From: Nanosyncoccus sp963540965
Lineage (GTDB): Bacteria > Patescibacteriota > Saccharimonadia > Saccharimonadales > Saccharimonadaceae
Reading direction: 5' to 3'
Length of the DNA stretch: 64,000 nt
Assembly: GCA_963540965.1 (NCBI GenBank)
Contig: CAUTSA010000001.1
Span: forward strand, 1-64,000
How positions within the stretch are numbered: position 1 is the first letter of the stretch; every line of letters starts with the position of its first letter. The position numbers were made by a program, and so were the translations under genes. Below, one piece after another: positions 57,851 to 64,000 of this stretch. The notes beneath the pieces are model-generated. The model did not search any database. It was not told the DNA's origin and saw nothing but the letters and a program-made list of their open reading frames with translations.

Positions 57851-58654
57851 ATGAAGAAGGTTCTCGCATTTGATATTGATCAAACTTTAAATATCGCAAA
57901 GACACCGATTCCGGAAGAGATTGCGATTCTTTTGACTGAATGTCTAAATTACTTTGAGATCTGCCCAATTTCAGGACAGAAATTTGACCAATTTTTGATT
58001 CAGATCGTGGACAGATTAATTGAGGTAGCAGAAGCAACACCAGCACAACTAAAGCATTTACATTTATTTGTGGCACAAGGGACGCAATATTACAGATACA
58101 AACCGATGGCAAACGGAAATGACGGAAAAAAATATGACCCTAAAAACTGGGAGCTGGTCTATAATTATCCGCTAACTACTGAAGAGACCGAATTAATCAC
58201 TAAGGCCATCGAGCAGGCAGCCACCGAGCTTGGTTTCTGGGAGGCTGACAAATTGCAACCTGGGGATGAAATTATTGAAAATCGTCTGTCGCAAGTGACT
58301 TTTTCGGCTTTAGGCCAAAAGGCTGGGACCGAGGAGAAGTATGCTTGGGATCCAGATTGCAAGAAACGCGAAAAAATAGTGGCAAGGGCGAAGGAATTGG
58401 CACCAGATTTTATGTTTGAGATTGGCGGCACCACCAGTATCAATGCGGTAAAACCTGGTATGAATAAAGCTTTTGGAATGATGCATTTGATGGAAGAATT
58501 AGGGGTGGCGCGCGAAGATATTTTGTATTTTGGTGATATGACACAGCCTGGCGGGAATGATTTTCCAGTACTTGAAATGGGGATTGAAACGATTACAGTA
58601 CGCAATCATGAAGATACCGGGTATGCACTACGAGGGATCCTTGGCGTTTTATAA
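57851..58654 (+). CDS. HAD-family phosphatase, phosphomannomutase-like
   Basis: A 267-residue HAD-IIB protein. LAFDIDQTLN supplies the nucleophile Asp; CPISGQKFDQF is motif II; KPGMNKAFGMMHLMEE holds the Lys region; DILYFGDMTQPGGNDFPVLEMG is motif IV, where GD-x-T-x-PGGND is the diagnostic of eukaryotic-type phosphomannomutases. The cap domain is between residues about 90 and 200. It probably interconverts mannose-6- and mannose-1-phosphate, feeding GDP-mannose for glycans, but could be a phosphatase only. AAAGGAG lies 6-7 nt before the ATG. Confidence 0.82.
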   Translation: MKKVLAFDIDQTLNIAKTPIPEEIAILLTECLNYFEICPISGQKFDQFLIQIVDRLIEVAEATPAQLKHLHLFVAQGTQYYRYKPMANGNDGKKYDPKNWELVYNYPLTTEETELITKAIEQAATELGFWEADKLQPGDEIIENRLSQVTFSALGQKAGTEEKYAWDPDCKKREKIVARAKELAPDFMFEIGGTTSINAVKPGMNKAFGMMHLMEELGVAREDILYFGDMTQPGGNDFPVLEMGIETITVRNHEDTGYALRGILGVL

Positions 58655-58688
58655 AACCACGTCATGAGGGTTATGGTATAATTAGCTT

Positions 58689-59279
58689 ATGTTAATCGAA
58701 GGTTCTAAACTCTTAAAATATCCCATCTTAAGCTTGCATACTGCTTCTAGAATTGCGGAAGTAAAGAGCTTGGTGATTGATCCTAATTTTCTAAAGGTAG
58801 TGGCCTTTGAAATCAGCGCAGTATCATCTAAGCAGCGCCTATTTTTGGAAGCTTCTAGTGTTCGGGAGTTCTCTAAAATGGGTATGATTGTAGACTCAGA
58901 TGAAGAGTTTGTTGAAAAAGATGATGTAATAAAACTAAAGGAGACGATTGATCTTGGCTTTAGTTTGGATAATATGAAAGTAGTTAGCAAAAAGAAAGCT
59001 ATGCTGGGTCGAATTGAGGACTTCATCATAAATACTGAGGATTTTCAAATTATGCAACTGATCGTGAAGAGACCAATCTATAAGGCCTTGATTGATCCAG
59101 AACTAGTGATTGGTCGCTCGGATATACATGAAATTAATGATAATGAGATTATTGTTAAAAGTGAAGAAGGCACGATTATGAAAAAATCGGGGACGCTCGA
59201 TTTTGTGCCAAATTTCGTAAATCCATTTAAAGACGGGAAATATATTGCACGTGGCAACGAAAATTCTGTTCGAGAATAG
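58689..59279 (+). CDS. PRC-barrel domain protein
   Basis: A 196-residue protein with two PRC-barrel-like halves. The first has KYPILSLHTASRIAEVKSLVIDPNFLKVVAFEI; the second has MKVVSKKKAMLGRIEDFIINTEDFQIMQLIVKRP. PRC barrels occur in RimM and photosystem assembly and often bind RNA or other proteins. No other domain or signal is present. TATAAT (58677-58682) lies 6 nt before the ATG with no Shine-Dalgarno, so the mRNA is probably leaderless. Confidence 0.8.
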   Translation: MLIEGSKLLKYPILSLHTASRIAEVKSLVIDPNFLKVVAFEISAVSSKQRLFLEASSVREFSKMGMIVDSDEEFVEKDDVIKLKETIDLGFSLDNMKVVSKKKAMLGRIEDFIINTEDFQIMQLIVKRPIYKALIDPELVIGRSDIHEINDNEIIVKSEEGTIMKKSGTLDFVPNFVNPFKDGKYIARGNENSVRE

Positions 59280-59340
59280 GTGTTGCAACGAATAAATGCA
59301 TTAGTGTTTAAATAACGTAGCGTTTAGATAATCTTTGATT

Positions 59341-60183
59341 TTAGAAATATTCTTCTTCGGTGGTCAAATATTGGTCAAGCTTGGCTTTGATGAGATCATA
59401 TGAAAAGCCCTGACGTGCAAGATAGGCGATGATTTTTTGGCGATCTGAAGTTTTTCTCAGTTGTTTTTTGATCATTTTTTCAATTTCAACTTCTTCATTT
59501 CGAACAAGATCACCTGAATCATTATCAATTAGAGTCTGTTCGATAATCTCATTACTAATTCCCTTGTTTTTCAGTTCTTGGATTAACCTCTTCGTACTGA
59601 TGCCTTTATTTTGGTGGCGATTCTCGATAAAGTACCGAGCAAAATCCTGATCGTTGATGTAATTTTGCGACTCAAGGCGAGAAACCACTTCCTGGATCAT
59701 TTCAGAAGTGATCCGATCCGCTGGCTTTGTCGGGAGGTTAGTTTTTTTAGTACCACGATATTCGTAAGTATTATTTTCCGTAAAGTCTATTTCACGAATT
59801 TTCTGGTTCTGGTCTCTGGTGTGCTGGCGAATTTCTTTAACTTTTGCAGCATACTCAGGGTCATTCTGTATTTTCAGCTGATGCTCTTCAAAACGTTTCC
59901 AAGAAATATCTCGACGAAGGCGTTTGCGCTCGAGATAGTCAATAATTTCCTTCTTGGAGTGAGGACGTGAAAAACAATACTCTAGAGTTTGCTGATAGAG
60001 CTTACCGAGGCCAGATAGATTGCGTAGTCTTTCAACTTCATGGTCGGTCAAGACCTGACCCTGATGCAATTTTGAGTCGGCAAGCTCCGTAAGGGTGAGT
60101 GAAAAACTAAATTTCCCATCGAGAAAAACATTGATACGATGAGGGTCGCGGACGGCGCCACGCAGACTTGTAACAGTGGGCAT
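59341..60183 (-). CDS. recX: RecX-family regulator of RecA
   Basis: A 280-residue protein, long for RecX (usually 150-270). The N-terminal part (residues 1-80) has the LTELADSKLHQGQ...LGKLYQQTLEYCFSRPHSKKEIIDYL helix-rich repeat; residues about 85-150 are a charged insertion; 155-280 continue with INDQDFARYFIENR, KRLIQELKNKGISNEIIEQTL and IIAYLARQGFSYDLIKAKL, the three-helix RecX repeats. RecX caps RecA filaments. It lies 58 bp after recA on the same strand, the standard arrangement. Confidence 0.92.
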   Translation of the reverse strand: MPTVTSLRGAVRDPHRINVFLDGKFSFSLTLTELADSKLHQGQVLTDHEVERLRNLSGLGKLYQQTLEYCFSRPHSKKEIIDYLERKRLRRDISWKRFEEHQLKIQNDPEYAAKVKEIRQHTRDQNQKIREIDFTENNTYEYRGTKKTNLPTKPADRITSEMIQEVVSRLESQNYINDQDFARYFIENRHQNKGISTKRLIQELKNKGISNEIIEQTLIDNDSGDLVRNEEVEIEKMIKKQLRKTSDRQKIIAYLARQGFSYDLIKAKLDQYLTTEEEYF

Positions 60184-60241
60184 TTATTTTCAAGATTCGT
60201 TTAGGTTATTTCTAGCTCTTTAGCCTTGGTACTTGCTCAGA

Positions 60242-61270
60242 TTATTTCTGACTCTCTTCGGCTTTGGTGCGGACTTTTTCTTCGATTTCAGCAAAGAGCT
60301 CGGGGTTCTCTTTGAAGAGGCGTTTAACGGCTTCACGGCCTTGACCGATTGTTTCGCCATTATATTTCAAGAAGGCACCAGCTTTATCTAGAACTCCGTA
60401 CTGAACGGCTAGATCGAGTACGTCACCAGTTTTGGATATACCTTCGTTATACATAATATCGAATTCAGCAGTACGGAAAGGTGCGGCAATCTTATTTTTA
60501 ACAACCTTAATCTTGGTACGGTTACCGATAATATCTTCCCCATTCTTAATCTGACCGATGCGACGAATATCGACACGCACAGAGGCATAAAACTTAAGGG
60601 CATTACCACCAGTAGTGGTCTCTGGATTACCAAACATCACGCCAAGCTTCATACGGATCTGATTAATGAAGATGACTGTAGCCTTTGATTTTGAGATAAT
60701 GGCAGTAAGTTTTCGCATAGCCTGTGACATGAGACGAGCCTGCAAACCCATCTGAGCATCACCCATATCACCATCGATTTCAGCTTTTGGGGTAAGGGCG
60801 GCTACGGAGTCAACCACGATGAGATCAACGGCGTTAGAGCGGACGAGAGTCTCACAGATTTCAAGAGCCTGTTCACCATTATCTGGCTGGGAGATCAGGA
60901 GATTGTCAATTTGAACACCGATCTTTTCAGCGTATGAAGGATCCAGAGCGTGCTCAGCATCGATGAAAGCAGCTTGGCCGCCGTTCTTTTGAACCTCAGC
61001 AATCGCATGCAGAGCAAGCGTGGTTTTACCAGAAGATTCAGGGCCGTAAATTTCAATGATACGGCCTTTAGGATAACCACCGCCAAGGGCGAGATCCAAT
61101 GAAAGTGATCCAGATTTGATAAGCTCGATATTAACATTATGGTTTTCGCCGAGCTTCATGATGGAGCCGTCGCCGAATTGTTTTGTAATCTGTGCAATGG
61201 CTAGTTTCAGTGCTTCGGATTTGCCGTCTTGTACAGAATTTTCTTTGGTTTCTTTTGGTTCTTTGGCCAT
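60242..61270 (-). CDS. recA: recombinase RecA
   Basis: A 342-residue DNA strand-exchange ATPase. Walker A is GPESSGKTT; Walker B region LIVVDSVAALTPKAEIDGDMGD; loop L1 QARLMSQAMRKL; QIRMKLGVMFGNPETTTGGNALKFYASVR covers loop L2; the acidic C-terminus ends KVRTKAEES. Length and motifs are standard. It catalyses homologous pairing in repair and DNA uptake, and SOS co-protease activity is expected by family, but no LexA is in the window. recX follows after 58 bp. Confidence 0.97.
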   Translation of the reverse strand: MAKEPKETKENSVQDGKSEALKLAIAQITKQFGDGSIMKLGENHNVNIELIKSGSLSLDLALGGGYPKGRIIEIYGPESSGKTTLALHAIAEVQKNGGQAAFIDAEHALDPSYAEKIGVQIDNLLISQPDNGEQALEICETLVRSNAVDLIVVDSVAALTPKAEIDGDMGDAQMGLQARLMSQAMRKLTAIISKSKATVIFINQIRMKLGVMFGNPETTTGGNALKFYASVRVDIRRIGQIKNGEDIIGNRTKIKVVKNKIAAPFRTAEFDIMYNEGISKTGDVLDLAVQYGVLDKAGAFLKYNGETIGQGREAVKRLFKENPELFAEIEEKVRTKAEESQK

Positions 61271-61474
61271 AGTTTGTCCTTTATTTAGAATTAATTAATT
61301 GACCAGCAACATAATTGCGGTCGTTCTCTCTACAGAAGAATAGATAACCTTTACCTCGCTCTCTTATCTCCAGTATAACTGAAGTCACGGTTTTTTCAAG
61401 ATTAGTCTTGCGAGATATTTTATAAAGTGTTGATAGATATTAAGGGTGTAGATAGATATTATCGAGTCAATATA

Positions 61475-62773
61475 CTACTTAACGAAGGCAAATTTGTTTT
61501 TACCGCGTTTTAAGACAGATAGGGTATTAATTTCATAGCTTAGGTCAGTGACTTTTTGACCATTAACAGAGATTGCATTGCCAGAGATCAACTGCTTAGC
61601 TTCAGAGCGTGAAGAACAAAGTCCAGTTTCCGTGAGTGCATCAAGAAGGAGGATTGAGCCTGATTTTTCTGCAAGTTTTATGGTCGGAAGAAGAAGAGAA
61701 ACAGATTCAACTTCAGACTCAGAGAGAGTTTCTAGACGACGGTCGCCGAAGAGGAGCTCCGTAAGAAGTATGGCAGCATTCGCGGAATTCTTGCCGTGAA
61801 CAACTTCGGTGACATTTTTGGCAAGAGCTTTTTGTGCAATACGTTGCTCAGGATGAGCTTTGTGCTCGGCGAGAATTTGATCGATAGTCGTCTTGTCTAA
61901 TACAGAATAGATTTTAATGAGATATTCAACGGCCTCGTCAGCCTGATTGAGCCAGAATTGGTAAAAATCAAAGACAGAAGTAAAATTACCAGAGCCATTA
62001 TCGGAGCTGGCTAACCAAATGGCATTACCTTCGGATTTGCCAAATTTGCGACCAGTAACGGGGTCGATAATAAGTGGAGTAGACCAGACGTCAGCACGTC
62101 CACCCTCGAGACGCTTGATGAGATGAACACCAGTAGAGGCGTTACCGAATTGATCGGCACCACAAAGCTGAAGATCGATACCATGAGTACGATAGAGATG
62201 AAGAAAATCATAACCTTGAATAAGCGTGTAAGAAAATTCAGCATAGGAGATACCAGAGCCACCCTCACCAATACGGTTCTGGATAAATTTGCGGTCGAGT
62301 AGCTGGGTCATAGAGAAGCTCTTACCAACAGAACGAAGAAAATCCAAGAAGTTTATTTCCTTAAACCAATCTAGGTTATCAACCATAGTAAGCTCGTAGT
62401 GATCATTGGTAGGATCGCCATCACCGAGAGTGTTGGCCGCACCATCAGGGCTAATGACAGACTCCATTTGCTTCTTGATACAGTTTTTATTGTGATCAAT
62501 TTCTTCCAAGGTCTTTAAATCACGCTCACCATTTTCTTTGGGGTCACCAATTTGTCCAGTTGCACCACCGACTAGGAGGTAAGGTTGATATCCGTGACGA
62601 ACAAAGCAGGCACACATCATGAGAGCGGCTAGATTACCAATTGTGAGAGAATCGGCAGAAGGATCGGCACCGAAATAGAATTTTTTATTTTCACGATGAT
62701 CGATTTCTGCTGGATTTTTGATTGTGTTTTCGGCGACAAAACCGCGCCAGGCTAGTTCTTCGGATAAGTTCAT
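61475..62773 (-). CDS. tyrS: tyrosyl-tRNA synthetase
   Basis: A class I aminoacyl-tRNA synthetase of about 432 residues. FYFGADPSADSLTIGNLAALM contains the HIGH-like motif (here TIGN), QLCGADQFGNAS is the amino acid pocket, GRKFGKSEGNAIWL is the KMSKS loop (KFGKS), and residues about 365-432 are an S4 RNA-binding domain (CSSRSEAKQLISGNAISVNGQKV). The start is the ATG at 62773: TACAAT (minus strand, 62780-62785) lies 6 nt upstream. An upstream in-frame ATG at 62806 would precede this promoter. Confidence 0.96.
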   Translation of the reverse strand: MNLSEELAWRGFVAENTIKNPAEIDHRENKKFYFGADPSADSLTIGNLAALMMCACFVRHGYQPYLLVGGATGQIGDPKENGERDLKTLEEIDHNKNCIKKQMESVISPDGAANTLGDGDPTNDHYELTMVDNLDWFKEINFLDFLRSVGKSFSMTQLLDRKFIQNRIGEGGSGISYAEFSYTLIQGYDFLHLYRTHGIDLQLCGADQFGNASTGVHLIKRLEGGRADVWSTPLIIDPVTGRKFGKSEGNAIWLASSDNGSGNFTSVFDFYQFWLNQADEAVEYLIKIYSVLDKTTIDQILAEHKAHPEQRIAQKALAKNVTEVVHGKNSANAAILLTELLFGDRRLETLSESEVESVSLLLPTIKLAEKSGSILLLDALTETGLCSSRSEAKQLISGNAISVNGQKVTDLSYEINTLSVLKRGKNKFAFVK

Positions 62774-62898
62774 ATCTTTATTGTAGCACAGAGGGCGCGG
62801 TTTCAAATCTTTAGTCCAATTTTTGTAATATGGGAACTATTTTTAGTTTGACTAATATAGTTTTTACAATATGGGGACTATTTTTTAGCTCGACTATT
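62774..62898. other. short intergenic region
   Basis: It carries the tyrS promoter and two similar stretches, GGGAACTATTTTTAG and GGGGACTATTTTTTAG, 45 nt apart. Nothing else is seen; the PBP gene has no clear terminator. Confidence 0.4.
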
Positions 62899-64000
62899 TT
62901 AAGGGCGAGTAATAGTGTCGGTGGCTTCGTAACCCTTGTCATCAGTCAAGGTGATGGTGATGGTAGATTCGGTACCCGTCATAGTGTAGTTTGGATCATT
63001 GAGACCAGATGAAGCGGAACCACTTTTAACTACAGCACCATCAACAGCGATGACATATCTTGCGGAAGAGGCTGAGCCAGCAGTTACGGTGAACTTAAGA
63101 TGAGTTGAAGAGGAGATGGTACGAGTATTAAAGGAAACGGATGGTGGGGTATACGAACAATCATCCTCAGTGTTTGGATCGTAGCCGTTTGGATCGGTGG
63201 CGTAAGTCTTATTCTTGGAAATTGGGTCAATTGAATAAGTGATATCAACGTCTACGGTGAGAGCTGGAAGAGTACAGCTAGCGGCCTTCTTCTTAGTGAA
63301 TTTATTGAATTTCATGGCCTCCTTTTGGATACCGTTGTTCTTACTGTTGAACCAGCTTGGCCAAATATCGGTAATGCCATTTACGGTGAGGGTTTGCATT
63401 CCAGCGGGTTGAACTGGCTTATCACCAGATTTCCACTTGCCATCAGCGGCATAAACCTGAGTATGAACTGGCGCCATATAGTCACTGACAACCGTACGAA
63501 CGATATCATTAGAGCTATTCCAAAGGCTGGAACCGTCATGGTTTCCGTTCCAAACAACGGTGGCGACTGCAGAGGAGTAGGAGGCGATAAGAGAGTCTTT
63601 AGTGACGGCAGAGTTGGTAGTGGTGGTGGTACCAGTTTTAGTGGCAGTCCAGACACCTGGAACAACGAAACCTTTAGCACGAGCGAGAGAGCCCCAAACC
63701 ATAGTACGAGCATTAGCATCACCAAGAATATCAGTTATCATGTAGGCAGCTTGAGCGTCAAGAGCACGCTTCCCCGCGTTATCTTCCCACTTTTCAACTA
63801 CATCGCCAGAAGAATTTTTCACCTCAAGGACATAGGCAAGTGGCTTATAGACACCACCGCGAGCGAGCGAGGCGTAGGCGTTAGCGTGTTCAATAGGGCG
63901 GACATTACAGCCAGAGCCGATGGCGATAGAGAGACCGGCGGAAGTGTCGGTACAGTAGGAAAGATCACCAAGCTCGTGCGCAACCTTTAAGCTATTTTCA
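62899..64000 (-). CDS. penicillin-binding protein, C-terminal part (partial at the right edge)
   Basis: 367 codons are visible; the gene continues beyond the window. LSIAIGSGCNVRPIEHANAYASLARGGVYKPL is the conserved block just before the transpeptidase end of class A PBPs, and TATKTGTTT contains the KTG motif of the DD-transpeptidase; the SxxK and SxN motifs lie outside. The C-terminal 130 residues (from about TLPALTVDVDITYSID) resemble an Ig-like beta domain with a CTLP...DDCSY Cys pair, ending in TITLTDDKGYEATDTI. It cross-links peptidoglycan outside the membrane. Confidence 0.9.
   Translation of the reverse strand, partial: ENSLKVAHELGDLSYCTDTSAGLSIAIGSGCNVRPIEHANAYASLARGGVYKPLAYVLEVKNSSGDVVEKWEDNAGKRALDAQAAYMITDILGDANARTMVWGSLARAKGFVVPGVWTATKTGTTTTTNSAVTKDSLIASYSSAVATVVWNGNHDGSSLWNSSNDIVRTVVSDYMAPVHTQVYAADGKWKSGDKPVQPAGMQTLTVNGITDIWPSWFNSKNNGIQKEAMKFNKFTKKKAASCTLPALTVDVDITYSIDPISKNKTYATDPNGYDPNTEDDCSYTPPSVSFNTRTISSSTHLKFTVTAGSASSARYVIAVDGAVVKSGSASSGLNDPNYTMTGTESTITITLTDDKGYEATDTITRP

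Overview
The window looks like a chromosome segment of a Patescibacteria (CPR) bacterium, most likely a Saccharibacteria (TM7) relative. This is inferred from gene content: a reduced core of housekeeping genes, a type IV pilus ATPase, a VirB6/TrbL-like secretion protein, an RNase HII-YraN fusion and many secreted or low-complexity proteins of no known family. TAA, TAG and TGA all act as stops, so the UGA=Gly code of Absconditabacteria/Gracilibacteria is not used.

Layout. 0-1.2 kb: end of a response regulator and its histidine kinase. 1.2-7.4 kb: a gene-poor, scarred, AT-rich region with a DinD-like relic, a ClpP-fold serine protease, an Ltp/PASTA superinfection-immunity-like gene broken by an in-frame TAG, a cas9 stump of 110 codons with a promoter-and-terminator-bounded tracrRNA-like gene beside it but no CRISPR array, a SemiSWEET transporter, and an intact two-gene caspase-like plus TIR module matching type IV Thoeris. 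7.4-15 kb: a very AT-rich exopolysaccharide cluster (Alg14/Alg13-like pair, two GT2 genes, one fused to a polysaccharide pyruvyl transferase, EpsG polymerase, GH88/105-like protein, Wzx flippase). 15-22.5 kb: three unknown proteins, a Stealth phosphotransferase, a DsbA-like oxidoreductase, a CBS protein, a secreted HNH nuclease and a NYN RNase. 23-31.7 kb: core genes (ychF, rnhB-yraN, rplS, PilB-like ATPase) and a large gene split by a frameshift. 31.7-38.5 kb: a defence island with a MazG/GIY-YIG-DUF2075 pair, an undescribed two-gene cassette ending in a HEPN-like motif, and an AbiL-like ATPase/RloB pair, bordered by tRNA-Lys and tRNA-Arg. 38.8-43 kb: methyltransferase, murB, folD. 43-54.1 kb: a minus-strand envelope region with a VirB6-like giant, a lipoprotein, a sortase-anchored DUF11 protein and Pro/Thr-rich exported proteins. 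54-64 kb: tRNA-His, tRNA-Gly, tpiA, a phosphomannomutase-like HAD protein, recX, recA, tyrS and the 3' part of a penicillin-binding protein gene.

Two expression styles coexist. At least twelve genes have a -10 hexamer 6 or 7 nt before the ATG and no Shine-Dalgarno, the signature of leaderless mRNA. Many minus-strand envelope and unknown genes instead have a strong Shine-Dalgarno behind a hairpin-containing leader and end in clear intrinsic terminators.

The most notable content is the caspase/TIR immune module, the decayed Cas9 locus that keeps its tracrRNA-like gene, and the cassette-like defence island. All assignments come from reading motifs and gene order; no database search was run.
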